40,552 nt of DNA from an uncultured bacterium. GTDB taxonomy: Bacteria; Patescibacteriota; Minisyncoccia; Phycocordibacterales; CAINVO01. Shown here one piece after another: positions 1 through 10,180 of this stretch. The stretch covers positions 1-40,552 of the forward strand of contig CAINVO010000013.1 in the NCBI GenBank assembly GCA_903854195.1, given 5' to 3'. Both the position numbers and the translations under genes were made by a program. Position 1 is the stretch's first letter. The number at the start of each line of letters is the position of its first letter. The notes beneath the pieces were generated by a model. It saw only the letters and a list, made by a program, of their open reading frames with translations, did not search any database and had not been told where the DNA came from.

Positions 1-1029
1 ATTACTACCATCAACAACAACAACTGATGGCTTTACCCATTCATCGTGACGCAATCTTCTTGTCAAGATTTCCGAGAGTGAAGCGATGTCATTAATTTTT
101 CCTGAATTAATATTAAAAACCCTGTACTGATTTTTATCTGCCTGACCATCAGTAAAAACAGTCATAACACCCACTGTTGATTTTCCAGAAAGATGAGCAA
201 CGTCATAAGCTTCAATTCTCATTAACCCTGATCCTGTATTTTTCAATTCCCCATCCTCCGTAATTAAGGAAACATCTTGAATATGTTTTAAGGCATAAAT
301 TTTCTTTTGAGTATCTGCCGCTTCCTCAAATTTTTCAGCTTTAGCCAACTGCATCATTTTTTTATCTAGAGACTGACTTAATATCTTTATATTTCCTTTA
401 AAAAACATTGTGAGATACTTTATAGTCTCTGCGTAATTTTTCTCACTAATTTCACCAGTACATGTACCTGGGCATAGACCTATGGAACGATTAAAACATG
501 GTCGAGATATACCCTTCTGTTCTTCAGCCGTTTTACATTTATCATCCCTATATGGAAAAATCTTTCTAATTATTTTCAGTGCCTCCTTTAAAGCAGTACT
601 ACTAGGATATGGTCCAAATATTGACTTGACCTGTGACGGTGTAAACTCGGTATTCAAATCTTTTTTTCTAATCATCATTATCCGAGGAAATTTTTCATTA
701 GTAATAACAATACAATACAGACTTTTATCATCCTTTTGTTTTGTATTGAAAGATGGCTTAAATGTTTTGATAAGCTCGGCTTCAAGCATCAATGCCTCAA
801 GAACTGAATCTGTTTGCTTAAAATCCAAAGCGACAGCACTTTCAACCATTTTTTCAATGAGAGTACTACGTGTATCTGAAATATCCTTTGAAAAATAGCT
901 TTTCACACGGTCTTGTAAGGATGTAGCTTTTCCTATATATAAAATTTTTTTTCTGGGTCCAAGAAAAAAATACACACCAGGAGAATCTGGCAGTTTATTT
1001 TTTTTGATTTTAAAATATTGACTATTCAT
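1..1029 (-). CDS. uvrC: Excinuclease ABC subunit C, 3' part cut by the window edge
   Basis: UvrC makes the dual incisions around a DNA lesion after UvrA/UvrB have marked it. The 343 N-terminal codons read open to base 1. The GIY-YIG nuclease domain is at residues 18-36 (GVYFFLG...YIGKAT), with a conserved Arg near residue 41. A cysteine-containing segment (CFNRSIGLCPGTC) follows, and a UVR/UvrB-binding segment (KAEKFEEAADTQKKI) lies near residues 220-250. The start of the C-terminal RNase-H-like nuclease region is visible at the edge (VVVVDGS). The ATG at 1027-1029 lies 36 nt after the uvrA stop, so the two are probably co-transcribed. No strong Shine-Dalgarno site is visible. The identification is secure; the C-terminal incision residues lie outside the window. 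Confidence 0.95.
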   Translation of the reverse strand, partial: MNSQYFKIKKNKLPDSPGVYFFLGPRKKILYIGKATSLQDRVKSYFSKDISDTRSTLIEKMVESAVALDFKQTDSVLEALMLEAELIKTFKPSFNTKQKDDKSLYCIVITNEKFPRIMMIRKKDLNTEFTPSQVKSIFGPYPSSTALKEALKIIRKIFPYRDDKCKTAEEQKGISRPCFNRSIGLCPGTCTGEISEKNYAETIKYLTMFFKGNIKILSQSLDKKMMQLAKAEKFEEAADTQKKIYALKHIQDVSLITEDGELKNTGSGLMRIEAYDVAHLSGKSTVGVMTVFTDGQADKNQYRVFNINSGKINDIASLSEILTRRLRHDEWVKPSVVVVDGSN

Positions 1030-1065
1030 AAAATTTCAAACTCAACTAGACCTCATTTTATAGCC

Positions 1066-3669
1066 TTATTTCTTCAAAACTTTTTTTAGATATGAGCCAG
1101 TATAACTCTTTGTATTCGCCGCAACATCTTCTGGTGTACCCTTTGCAACTATTTGACCACCTCCAATACCACCTTCTGGACCAATATCAATAAGATAATC
1201 TGATGATTTAATAACGTCCATATTGTGTTCAATAACAACAACAGTATTTCCCTTCTCTACAAGCTTTTGCATGATTTCAATAAGTTTCTTAACATCTTCG
1301 TAATGAAGACCGATTGTCGGTTCATCCAAAAGATAAATACTTTTTTGAATATGTGGACGATATAGTTCAGATGAAACCTTTACGCGCTGAGCCTCTCCAC
1401 CTGAGAGTGTTGTTGCAGATTGACCAAGTTCAAGGTATCCAAGACCCACTTCGTTTAGGGTGTGTAGACGATCATAAATAGATGGTATGTCTTCATAAAA
1501 AGCCAGTGCTTCCTCAACTGTCATTCTCAAAACCTCATAAATATTTTTACCTTTATATTTTACGTCTAAGGTTTCTTTCATAAATCTCTTTCCCTGACAG
1601 ACATCACAAGTCACGTATACTGTTGGCAAGAAGTGCATTTCAACTTCAATCATTCCGTTACCCTGACAGTTTTCACAACGACCACCCTTAACGTTAAATG
1701 AAAAACGATTTGCTTTCCAACCTCTAGCTTTAGCTTCCACTGAATTTGCAAACATATCTCTTATATGTGTGAAGGCCCCAGTATAAGTTGCAGGGTTTGA
1801 TCTAGGAGTACGTCCTATTGGAGACTGATCAATAAGAATCGCTCGGCCAAGATATTCTGTACCGCTAAAAGATGAACAATTATAGACTTCATTTGAGCGA
1901 TGTTTTTTCTCAAAACGTGCCTGAAGATTCTTGTGAATAATCTCGTAGACAAACGATGATTTTCCAGAACCTGAAACACCAGTCACTGTGACGAGTTTTC
2001 CAAGAGGTACATCAACATTCATATTTTTAATATTAAAAATATTTCCTCCACGAATCATAAGCTTACCTTTATCTGTATCTCGACGTTTTTTTGGAATTTC
2101 AATTTTTTTATCACCTCGAAGATATGCGATTGTAAGCGAGTCAGTCTTATCTGTTTTTGCAGTAAGTAACGGTTCAAGATAACCAGCAACAACAACTTTT
2201 CCTCCATGAACACCTGCTCCTGGTCCAATATCTACAATATAATCAGAAGAGTAAATAGTATCCTCATCATGCTCAACAACTATAATTGTATTTCCTGAAT
2301 CTCGTAAACTTAACAATGTTTTGATAAGTCTATCGTTATCTCTCTGATGAAGACCAATTGTTGGTTCATCTAGTACATAAAGTGCCCCCACAAGGCCAGA
2401 ACCGAGCTGTGAGGCCAATCTGATACGTTGTGCTTCCCCACCAGAAAGAGTATTTGCACGACGATCGAGTGACAAATAATCTATTCCGACATCATTCATA
2501 AATTCAAGACGAGATTGAATTTCTTTTATAATCACTTTTGAGATTTCCTTTTCTGTTGGACTCAATTTTAAGTTAGAAAAAAATTCTGCTGCGTTCCGGA
2601 TAGACATTGCCGTCATGTCAACAATATTGATTTTTTTATGATTATCATCTGTCAAAAAAACGTGCATAGCTTCAGGTCTAAGACGTGCACCCTTACAAAC
2701 AGGACAAGGCTCTATACCAAAGAAATATTTTGTACCCAAACCATTACATTCTGGACACGCACCGTATGGTGAGTTGAATGAAAAAAGACGAGGTTCGATC
2801 TCTGGATATGAAAACCCATCATATGGACACATGAATTTAGAAGAAATAAGATGGTTGCCGGCTGGTGTTCCTCCAGACGCAGGATCACCTAGAGCTGGTG
2901 TCACTATGCGAAGTAAACCATCTGACTCTGTAAGTGCACGTTCAATTGCCTCACTCAATCTTTCCTTAAAATTTTGTGAGTTTCCTTTCAGTTCTGAAAA
3001 ATAAAATTCATCCACAAGCACATCGATAGTATGCTTTTTATTTTTATCTAGGATAATTTGTTCGCGAAGTTTCTTAGGAATACCATCTACAAGCACCTGC
3101 TCATATCCTTTTCCAAGAAGATCATAAAGCATTTGATAATATTCACCTTTTCTACCTACAACTAATGGAGCATAGATGCCAAAACGTGCATCACTATAAG
3201 CAACACCTAGAACTTTTTTTTCTTTACTAGAAATATCTATATCACTAACTGTGTGAAAAATTGAATCAAGAATTTCCTCTTTTGATAAACGCTTAATTTC
3301 TCTAGCACATTCGAGACAGTGGGGTTTACCAATACGTGCATACAATATACGTAGATAGTCATAAATCTCAGTAATTGTTGCTACAGTAGATCGTGGATTA
3401 TTTGAGCGAGATTTTTGATCTATAGAAATTGCAGGAGAAAGACCAGTAATTTCATCTACATCTGGCTTCTGCATTTGTCTAAGGAATTGTCGAGCGTAGG
3501 ATGAAAGTGATTCAACATAACGACGCTGACCTTCAGCAAAAATAGTATCAAAAGCAAGTGATGACTTTCCAGAGCCTGACAAACCAGTGATTGCAATCAT
3601 TTTATTACGAGGCATTTCTACAGTAATATCCTTCAAGTTGTGAGTGCGAGCACCCTTAACAACAATCAT
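1066..3669 (-). CDS. uvrA: Excinuclease ABC subunit A
   Basis: UvrA is the damage-recognition ATPase of nucleotide excision repair. It has two ABC modules. The first has Walker [10 protein letters not shown] at residues 29-37 and signature [13 protein letters not shown] near 410, followed by LDEPTIGLH. The second has Walker [10 protein letters not shown] near 565, a CxxC...CxxC zinc module at about 660-692, and signature [13 protein letters not shown] near 756. The frame stays open upstream to 3747, but the extra 26 residues do not resemble the family. ATG 3669 ([12 protein letters not shown]) matches the usual UvrA start and has AAAGG 7 nt upstream. At 867 aa it is shorter than the usual roughly 940. 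The first zinc module reads CPYD where CxxC is usual, so one ligand appears to be lost. It is transcribed towards uvrC. Confidence 0.96.
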   Translation of the reverse strand: MIVVKGARTHNLKDITVEMPRNKMIAITGLSGSGKSSLAFDTIFAEGQRRYVESLSSYARQFLRQMQKPDVDEITGLSPAISIDQKSRSNNPRSTVATITEIYDYLRILYARIGKPHCLECAREIKRLSKEEILDSIFHTVSDIDISSKEKKVLGVAYSDARFGIYAPLVVGRKGEYYQMLYDLLGKGYEQVLVDGIPKKLREQIILDKNKKHTIDVLVDEFYFSELKGNSQNFKERLSEAIERALTESDGLLRIVTPALGDPASGGTPAGNHLISSKFMCPYDGFSYPEIEPRLFSFNSPYGACPECNGLGTKYFFGIEPCPVCKGARLRPEAMHVFLTDDNHKKINIVDMTAMSIRNAAEFFSNLKLSPTEKEISKVIIKEIQSRLEFMNDVGIDYLSLDRRANTLSGGEAQRIRLASQLGSGLVGALYVLDEPTIGLHQRDNDRLIKTLLSLRDSGNTIIVVEHDEDTIYSSDYIVDIGPGAGVHGGKVVVAGYLEPLLTAKTDKTDSLTIAYLRGDKKIEIPKKRRDTDKGKLMIRGGNIFNIKNMNVDVPLGKLVTVTGVSGSGKSSFVYEIIHKNLQARFEKKHRSNEVYNCSSFSGTEYLGRAILIDQSPIGRTPRSNPATYTGAFTHIRDMFANSVEAKARGWKANRFSFNVKGGRCENCQGNGMIEVEMHFLPTVYVTCDVCQGKRFMKETLDVKYKGKNIYEVLRMTVEEALAFYEDIPSIYDRLHTLNEVGLGYLELGQSATTLSGGEAQRVKVSSELYRPHIQKSIYLLDEPTIGLHYEDVKKLIEIMQKLVEKGNTVVVIEHNMDVIKSSDYLIDIGPEGGIGGGQIVAKGTPEDVAANTKSYTGSYLKKVLKK

Positions 3670-3774
3670 GTCGTGGCCTTTATTATTTAAATTGTTTATT
3701 TTTTTATCTTTCATATTTACGCAGCATAACCCATGGCACTGGCTCATGGGTATGTATCAAATTTTTATAAAGAA

Positions 3775-3803
3775 ACTATAAATGTAAAAAGAAGAAAAGG
3801 CAA
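3775..3803 (-). promoter_or_regulatory. Probable uvrA sigma-70-type promoter
   Basis: On the minus strand, TTGCCT (3798-3803) and TATAGT (3775-3780) are separated by exactly 17 nt. Transcription would start near 3768, about 100 nt before the preferred uvrA ATG. The promoter lies after the terminator of the adenylate-kinase-like gene, so uvrA-uvrC can be transcribed independently. Confidence 0.55.
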
Positions 3804-3860
3804 GCCCCCCCAGTTTAAGGTAAAATCTGAAGCTTTAATTTAAAAGTCTTTAATTATAAA

Positions 3861-3897
3861 AGAAAAACACCAGCCGCCGTGAAGCAGACTGATGTTT
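3861..3897 (-). terminator. Intrinsic terminator of the adenylate-kinase-like gene
   Basis: On the minus strand a GC-containing hairpin (arms AACATCAGTC and GGCTGGTGTT with G-U pairs, loop near 3877-3886) is followed by TTTTTCTTTT. It begins about 20 nt after the stop at 3919. Confidence 0.7.
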
Positions 3898-3918
3898 GTT
3901 TTTTAAAATACCGCACCA

Positions 3919-4569
3919 TTAGGCAGCTGCACCTTCTTTTTCCTGCTCCTTAGTGCCAGGAAGACTAAGATCGTCCAGATGTACATCTTGGCCAATGTGA
4001 CCAAATACAGCAGGACCGATACGAAAGATTACATCCTTTCGAACCGCAAAGATATCAGCACTATGTCGGATGTGATGATATCTCGTATGTTTAGCAAGAT
4101 ACGGAACGATAGTATCTTTGAGACCTCCATTAGCAAAATAAATATCAAGCTTCTTTTTAATCGAAGCAGGATTTTTATCGTCTGGGCGATTCTCACGATC
4201 CGCTCGATGGATAATGCCAATCTCACAAATTGCACGTGGAGTATCCAAATGAATTGTGTGAATTTCGGCATCAGGATCCTTCTCGTAGAACATGCTAATG
4301 AACTCATGAACCTGCGTAAGCGATCTTGGTGAATCAACACCATAATGCTCACCATTGTAACTTGCAAAGTCCTCTCGGACAGCATCATTTATGGCGGTGT
4401 CATCAACAAGAACTCCAGCTGAGGAAAGTTTTTTCCTATGAATTCTTGACCACACACCTGTCTCAAAAATACTGAGACCAGGATAGCGTTGTCGCAGTGG
4501 ATGACCCGCACCGAAGCCTTTTCCGCTACAAGAAGGGCCCACAATCAACAAACGTTTTGGTTTACTCAC
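3919..4569 (-). CDS. Divergent adenylate-kinase-like P-loop protein
   Basis: The 216 aa follow the adenylate kinase layout: an N-terminal P-loop (GPSCSGKGFGAG, residues about 11-22), a stretch aligned with the AMP-binding region (IFETGVWSR), a GFPR-like segment (DSPRSLTQVHEF), and the late R-DD-x-IKKKLDIY element (RPDDKNPASIKKKLDIY). The P-loop departs from the classical GxxGxGKGT: the fourth position is Cys and the Thr/Ser after GKG is Phe. Catalysis may therefore be altered, and it may act on another nucleotide or be regulatory. The start is GTG at 4567-4569, with GGGG about 9 nt upstream. It has its own terminator and looks richer in GC than its neighbours. An ordinary adk may lie elsewhere in the genome. 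The fold is likely; the substrate is unknown. Confidence 0.7.
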   Translation of the reverse strand: MSKPKRLLIVGPSCSGKGFGAGHPLRQRYPGLSIFETGVWSRIHRKKLSSAGVLVDDTAINDAVREDFASYNGEHYGVDSPRSLTQVHEFISMFYEKDPDAEIHTIHLDTPRAICEIGIIHRADRENRPDDKNPASIKKKLDIYFANGGLKDTIVPYLAKHTRYHHIRHSADIFAVRKDVIFRIGPAVFGHIGQDVHLDDLSLPGTKEQEKEGAAA

Positions 4570-4622
4570 TATATATTTCCCCTTTCATTTTATTTTGAAC
4601 TCAGTTAAACTTTTTAAAATCG

Positions 4623-4647
4623 AAAAACTGTTTGAATCTCCAAACAG
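4623..4647 (-). terminator. Hairpin plus T-run between uvrB and the adk-like gene
   Basis: CTGTTTG and CAAACAG (4628-4634 and 4641-4647) form a perfect 7-bp stem, followed on the minus strand by TTTTT. The simplest reading is the uvrB terminator. TTGACA on the minus strand (about 4669-4674) lies upstream of it, so it could instead be a leader hairpin of the adk-like gene. Confidence 0.5.
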
Positions 4648-4710
4648 GTTAACACATAAAAAATTAGTGTCAACAAAAAAATATTGTGACCAACGGAGGA
4701 TAAATAGATA

Positions 4711-6876
4711 TTAATTTGGCTTCTTAACTTTACCTTTTTTAGTTTTTTTACCTTCATCTCCAAACTTCTCAATCAGCATTTTTATTTCATCGCGTAAAAT
4801 TGCTGCAGTCTCAAAATCTAATTGTTCTACAGCATCCTCCATTTGTTGTTTCTTTTCATCGATTAAAACCTTAATTTTCTTAGGGTCATTTTTAAACGTT
4901 GCAGTATCAATATCTAGAAGTCTTGTGACCGTTTTTTGATGTTCACTTTGTATCTGTTCAGTAATATCATTTATTTTTTTAATGATAGTTTTTGGAGTAA
5001 TGCCATGTTTGGTGTTGTAGGCTATCTGTATTGCACGACGTCGATCAGTTTCACTTATTGCCCTTTGCATTGAACCGGTCATGTTTTCCGCATATAAAAT
5101 AACCTTACCCTCTACGTTACGTGCGGCACGTCCAATAGTTTGAATGAGGGCAGACTCAGAACGCAAAAAACCTTCTTTATCAGCATCCAAAATACCGATA
5201 AGCGCTACCTCCGGCAAATCCAAACCTTCACGCAGAAGGTTAACACCTACAAGTACATCAAACGACCCGCGTCTAAGTTCTGTTAATATTTGTATACGAT
5301 CAAGTGTTTCTATATCACTGTGCAAATACTTTGCTTTTATTTTTTTCTCTATTAAATACTCACTGAGATCCTCAGCCATTTTCTTTGTTAGAGTTGTTGC
5401 AATAGCTCGAAAACCTTTTTTGATAACTATCTCTGTTTCCTTTATGAAATCTTTTATTTGACCATCATAGGCTTTTCCATCCTTACTATCTTTTGCTTTA
5501 ACAGAAATAATCGGTCTTATAATTATTTCTGGATCAATAAGTCCTGTTGGACGAATAATCTGTTCAACTATCTGTCCGCCATTTTCTTTTTTACATTTTT
5601 CAAGCTCAAATTTTCCAGGAGTGGCTGTGGTATAGATGGTCAGTCCAATTCTCTTTTCAAATTCATCAAATTTTAACGGACGGTTGTCAGCAGCACTAGG
5701 CAGACGAAAACCATAATCAATTAAATTTTTCTTTCTTGAAGCATCTCCTGCATGCATTCCGTTGAGCTGCGGAACGGTGACATGCGACTCATCAATAATA
5801 GTCAAAAAGTCAGCACTACCATCTGCCTTATGTGGAAAATATGACAGTAACGTGTCAGGGGCCTCACCTGCTTTTTTACCAGAAAAATGCCTAGAGTAGT
5901 TTTCTATACCATTGCAATATCCCACCTCTCGAATCAATGCGAGGTCATAGCTTGTTCTTCTTTTTAGACGCTCTGCCTCAATATTTTTTCCTTCTTTTTT
6001 AAGAACAGCGAGCCGTAAATCAAGTTCATTTTTTATATCCTCTATTGCCCTTGCTCGTTCATTTTCTGGGGTAACAAAATGTTTTGCTGGAAAAAGAAAA
6101 AAAGCATCTTGCTCGCGAGCAACAACACGAGTAATAGGATCAATGACCGAAATAGAACTAATAATTTGAGATAATTGTAAGGTGTCACCATTCTCTTTTT
6201 TCTTTGAGGGTGCATTTGTATCAAACGAAATACGATAAATCTGTCTTTCGTTTACCGGCATTATCTCAAGAGTATTTCCAAGTGCTCTAAAAGATCCAGG
6301 ATTTAAATCTGCTGTAGTACGAGTAAAGTATATACCGATAAGTTTTCTAATGAGCTCAGCTCTATCTGTTTTTTCCCCCTTACTGAGCTTAAGATTTACT
6401 CTCTGATATTCCTCTGGTGAACCCAAACCATATATACATGAAACCGAAGCAACAATAATCACATCCTTACGACTAAGAAGCGCCTGGGTAGACGCGTGAC
6501 GCAGACGTTCAATTTCTTCATTTATTTGAGCCTCTTTTTCTATGTAAGTATCGCTGTGTGCAATATATGCCTCAGGCTGATAGTAGTCATAATATGATAC
6601 AAAATAATGCACAGCATTTTCTGGAAAGAATTCCTTATATTCCTGAGCAAGTTGTGCGGCGAGTGTTTTGTTGTGAGCAATAACAAGAGTAGGTTTCTGA
6701 ACATGATAAATAATATTTGCGGCAGTGAACGTTTTTCCAGATCCAGTTACACCCAAAAGAGTCTGATGCCTCATTCCCTTTTTAAGACCAGTATCAAGAA
6801 GCTCAATGGCCTTCCCTTGATCACCTGCTGGCTTGAAGCCAGTAAATATTTTAAATTTTTGTTCGTCCTTGTTCAT
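4711..6876 (-). CDS. uvrB: Excinuclease ABC subunit B
   Basis: UvrB is the damage-verifying helicase-like subunit that receives DNA from UvrA and recruits UvrC. In order: Walker A GVTGSGKT at 42-49; the damage-probing beta-hairpin region (SYYDYYQPEAYI...DTYIEKEAQINEEIERLRH) around 94-130; the DESH motif near 362; TTATPG; the RPTGLIDP segment; and helicase motifs V/VI (GVNLLREGLDLPE...QTIGRAARN). A UVR domain (LDFETAAILRDEI) lies near the C-terminus, followed by a Lys-rich tail. At 721 aa it is slightly longer than typical. The ATG is preceded by A/T sequence without a Shine-Dalgarno site. tgt lies 75 nt upstream on the same strand, so the two may be co-transcribed. Confidence 0.97.
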   Translation of the reverse strand: MNKDEQKFKIFTGFKPAGDQGKAIELLDTGLKKGMRHQTLLGVTGSGKTFTAANIIYHVQKPTLVIAHNKTLAAQLAQEYKEFFPENAVHYFVSYYDYYQPEAYIAHSDTYIEKEAQINEEIERLRHASTQALLSRKDVIIVASVSCIYGLGSPEEYQRVNLKLSKGEKTDRAELIRKLIGIYFTRTTADLNPGSFRALGNTLEIMPVNERQIYRISFDTNAPSKKKENGDTLQLSQIISSISVIDPITRVVAREQDAFFLFPAKHFVTPENERARAIEDIKNELDLRLAVLKKEGKNIEAERLKRRTSYDLALIREVGYCNGIENYSRHFSGKKAGEAPDTLLSYFPHKADGSADFLTIIDESHVTVPQLNGMHAGDASRKKNLIDYGFRLPSAADNRPLKFDEFEKRIGLTIYTTATPGKFELEKCKKENGGQIVEQIIRPTGLIDPEIIIRPIISVKAKDSKDGKAYDGQIKDFIKETEIVIKKGFRAIATTLTKKMAEDLSEYLIEKKIKAKYLHSDIETLDRIQILTELRRGSFDVLVGVNLLREGLDLPEVALIGILDADKEGFLRSESALIQTIGRAARNVEGKVILYAENMTGSMQRAISETDRRRAIQIAYNTKHGITPKTIIKKINDITEQIQSEHQKTVTRLLDIDTATFKNDPKKIKVLIDEKKQQMEDAVEQLDFETAAILRDEIKMLIEKFGDEGKKTKKGKVKKPN

Positions 6877-6951
6877 TATTTTAAAATTTTATCATAGTTT
6901 ACATTGATTACTGTATTTTAGGCTCTATATTATATTTTGATCTTTGTAACC

Positions 6952-8259
<1,308 letters not shown>

Positions 8260-8261
8260 TT

Positions 8262-8304
8262 AAAAAAAACGCCCTGGTCAGTATTGAAACTGACTCAGGG
8301 ACGT
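8262..8304 (-). terminator. Intrinsic terminator of the 8332-8760 gene
   Basis: On the minus strand a stem (ACG.CCCTG.GTCAGT paired with ACTGAC.CAGGG.CGT, two single-base bulges, loop ATTGAA region at 8283-8288) is followed by eight T (8269-8262). It separates this gene from tgt. Confidence 0.8.
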
Positions 8305-8331
8305 TAATCTTTATAACCGAACTCAATCCAG

Positions 8332-8760
8332 TCAGGCGAAATGGATATTATTTGTTACTACATCTTCAGCAATGATTGCGTCTACAAATTCAAGAACAAA
8401 CTCATTAAGCGGATTCTCATCGAGACAATCAAGACCGTAATAGGCCTTCTCTTGGGACATTGAAAAATACAAATGAGTGAAACGTGTACCTCCATAGTTT
8501 GCATAGCCCAAAGAAACGATTCTTGCAATTAACTCGTGTACAGTCACACTATATTTGTGAGCCGGGTGCGATTGAATTCTAAAATCCATTCGATATTCAC
8601 AAGGTAATTTTTTTTCAACCTTACCAAATGCCCTTGAAAGCAAATAATGAAAGTCTGACCCAATGGAGATAGACAATATTTGCCTATGAACGAAAGCGGC
8701 TGCAATGAGTGGAGCTAGGCTTTCTAAGGTTACAAGTACTAGCTTGTCATTATTCATCAT
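8332..8760 (-). CDS. Unrecognised 142-residue protein
   Basis: I do not recognise a family. The protein looks globular, with no signal peptide or membrane helix; residues 10-25 are hydrophobic but too short and polar at the flanks. It contains two His-containing stretches (SHPAHKYSVTVHELIARI). There are tandem ATGs at 8760 and 8757. GGAGG (8764-8768) lies 3 nt from the first and 6 nt from the second, so the second may be the true start. It has its own promoter and terminator and shares a 127-bp divergent upstream region with the 8888 gene. The strong Shine-Dalgarno site and codon composition support real coding. Confidence 0.7.
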   Translation of the reverse strand: MMNNDKLVLVTLESLAPLIAAAFVHRQILSISIGSDFHYLLSRAFGKVEKKLPCEYRMDFRIQSHPAHKYSVTVHELIARIVSLGYANYGGTRFTHLYFSMSQEKAYYGLDCLDENPLNEFVLEFVDAIIAEDVVTNNIHFA

Positions 8761-8785
8761 AATCCTCCAAATTAAATCTGCAGAA

Positions 8786-8815
8786 ATACTATCACCTATA
8801 TGCTCTAAAAATCAA
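8786..8815 (-). promoter_or_regulatory. Promoter for the 8332-8760 gene
   Basis: On the minus strand, TTGATT (8810-8815) and TAGTAT (8786-8791) are separated by 18 nt, followed by a leader ending in the GGAGG ribosome-binding site at 8764-8768. It lies back to back with the promoter at 8839-8867, whose -10 is also TAGTAT. Confidence 0.5.
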
Positions 8816-8838
8816 TATTTAAGGATACCTATGTTCAC

Positions 8839-8867
8839 TTGCATTAAAAAAACTAAAAATGTAGTAT
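8839..8867 (+). promoter_or_regulatory. Promoter for the 8888-9514 gene
   Basis: TTGCAT (8839-8844) and TAGTAT (8862-8867) are separated by 17 nt. Transcription would start near 8874, giving a leader of about 14 nt with no Shine-Dalgarno site. Confidence 0.5.
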
Positions 8868-8887
8868 TCGCATAGATTCAATGAATT

Positions 8888-9514
8888 ATGGGAAGTAAAG
8901 CGCCAATAAAATGCGATCCAGGCTTTTTCCTCAAAAGGCTACCCAAAAAACCGAACATTTCAAACAACAAAGGAAAACGTAACGGCAAGAAACAAAAAAG
9001 GGTCTTGCTGCCAAAAAGAAAAAGTAAAAAACTTCGCTACGCAGAGACTAACAGAAGGACAAACGGAAAAATCCTCCTGCAAGCAAACGGCATCCCAAGC
9101 ACCAACCTGTTTCCGTTTTCAGGAAAGGAAGTTATCAAGCTTCTTACTGGAAAACCAGCAGATTCGGATTTGTTATGTCTTCTGGACACGCATGTCCGAG
9201 CAGTAGAGCTTGTCAGGCTCCTAGTCAGAAATTCTACGGAGGTTCACGATTTTTCTTTTCTGCGTGAATCTCCGTTTTTTGCTCACATAGTACGTGAACA
9301 ATATATTATTGTCATTGATCCTTATTTCATACCAAGAAAGAAGGAGCAGGTTGAAGCGTTCATTGATTTGTTTGTAAATACTTGTATCCCCATTTCGGAT
9401 GATCCAAGCATTTCAGACGATGAGATTAATGCCGCACGTGACAACCTCCTTGAAAATCATCAAGATTTCATGGGGAAAATGTTCGAAAAGTACACCAAAG
9501 GTAAACTTATCTAA
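8888..9514 (+). CDS. Unrecognised basic protein, 208 residues
   Basis: No family recognised. The first 60 or so residues are strongly basic (runs such as GKRNGKKQKR and PKRKSKK) and probably disordered or nucleic-acid binding. The rest is a mixed globular region (about 70-208) with hydrophobic helices (LLDTHVRAVELVRLL) and an IIVIDPYFIP segment. There is no signal peptide or transmembrane helix. An earlier ATG at 8881 hits a stop after five codons, so 8888 is the start. It is transcribed alone, divergent from 8332-8760, and ends at a strong shared terminator before the FKBP gene. Binding of RNA or DNA by the basic tail is only an inference. Confidence 0.65.
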   Translation: MGSKAPIKCDPGFFLKRLPKKPNISNNKGKRNGKKQKRVLLPKRKSKKLRYAETNRRTNGKILLQANGIPSTNLFPFSGKEVIKLLTGKPADSDLLCLLDTHVRAVELVRLLVRNSTEVHDFSFLRESPFFAHIVREQYIIVIDPYFIPRKKEQVEAFIDLFVNTCIPISDDPSISDDEINAARDNLLENHQDFMGKMFEKYTKGKLI

Positions 9515-9560
9515 TTTTATTTTGTTGCAATGTTTGCAACCATAGAATTAAACCCAAGCA

Positions 9561-9591
9561 AAAAGGGTTGCGTCGTAGACGCAACCCTTTT
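9561..9591. terminator. Bidirectional terminator between convergent genes
   Basis: AAAAGGGTTGCGTC (9561-9574) and its exact complement (9578-9591) form a perfect 14-bp stem with loop GTA. T-rich sequence follows on the plus strand, and the A4 at the start serves the minus strand. It can end both the 8888 gene and the serS-ftsQ-clp-FKBP unit. Confidence 0.9.
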
Positions 9592-9625
9592 CTTTTACCT
9601 ACAATCTTTACGATTTAAAATATTC

Positions 9626-10180
9626 TTATTTAATACCAACCAACTGAACATCAAAAATCAAAGTTGCATTTGGAGGGATAATAACTTTTCCTCCAGATGT
9701 AATACCTTGTGCGCCATAAGCTTTTTCAGGAGCAATAGTAAGAGTTTTCTTTTCTCCAACCTTCATACCAATAAATCCTTCATCCCAACCTTTAATAACC
9801 TGTCCTGCACCAACAATAAATGAGAAAGGCTGACCTCTTGGAATAGAGCTATCGAAAACTGTGCCATCTTGTAGTTTTCCTGTGTACTGAACTTCAATTG
9901 TATCACCTGACTTTACTACTCTTTGGTCTGATGGAGCAGAAGAGATTGTAGACGATGCCTCCGTTCCAGACGAAGTTTCTGATGATGTTGCTACTACTGT
10001 CTGATCTCCATTTGATGAATCTGTCATATTTGTTTGTAAATTGTTATCTGTTTGCGTTGACTGATCTGTCAGCGAATTAGATGGTGAAATAATAATATAT
10101 AGAGCAAATCCTCCGACAGCAATAATACCTACTGCTACGGCAATCCACTCGTTACGTGATAATGTTTTCATAGGTAACAT
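9626..10180 (-). CDS. Membrane-anchored FKBP-type peptidyl-prolyl isomerase
   Basis: Prolyl isomerase of the FKBP family, presumably a folding factor on the outer face of the membrane. A short N-terminus and one membrane helix (about residues 14-33, WIAVAVGIIAVGGFALYIII) are followed by a Ser/Thr-rich linker (about 38-85). The FKBP domain fills the C-terminal 100 residues: VQYTGKLQDGTVFDSS, GQVIKGWDEGFIGMKVGEKK, IPPNATLIFDVQLVGI. ATG 10180 overlaps the stop of the Clp-like gene (TAATG), which suggests translational coupling. A second in-frame ATG at 10171 has TATAAT (10179-10184) 7 nt upstream, so a shorter 181-aa form from a leaderless mRNA is also possible. It is the last gene of the unit, with a terminator at 9561-9591. 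Confidence 0.93.
   Translation of the reverse strand: MLPMKTLSRNEWIAVAVGIIAVGGFALYIIISPSNSLTDQSTQTDNNLQTNMTDSSNGDQTVVATSSETSSGTEASSTISSAPSDQRVVKSGDTIEVQYTGKLQDGTVFDSSIPRGQPFSFIVGAGQVIKGWDEGFIGMKVGEKKTLTIAPEKAYGAQGITSGGKVIIPPNATLIFDVQLVGIK

Noticed and set aside
482-898. Plus-strand open frame of 138 codons
   Set aside because: It lies antisense within uvrC, whose frame has clear GIY-YIG and UVR motifs; no independent start signal.
4029-4388. Second minus-strand frame inside the adk-like gene
   Set aside because: It overlaps the frame with adenylate-kinase motifs, start and terminator; composition is that of an off-frame.
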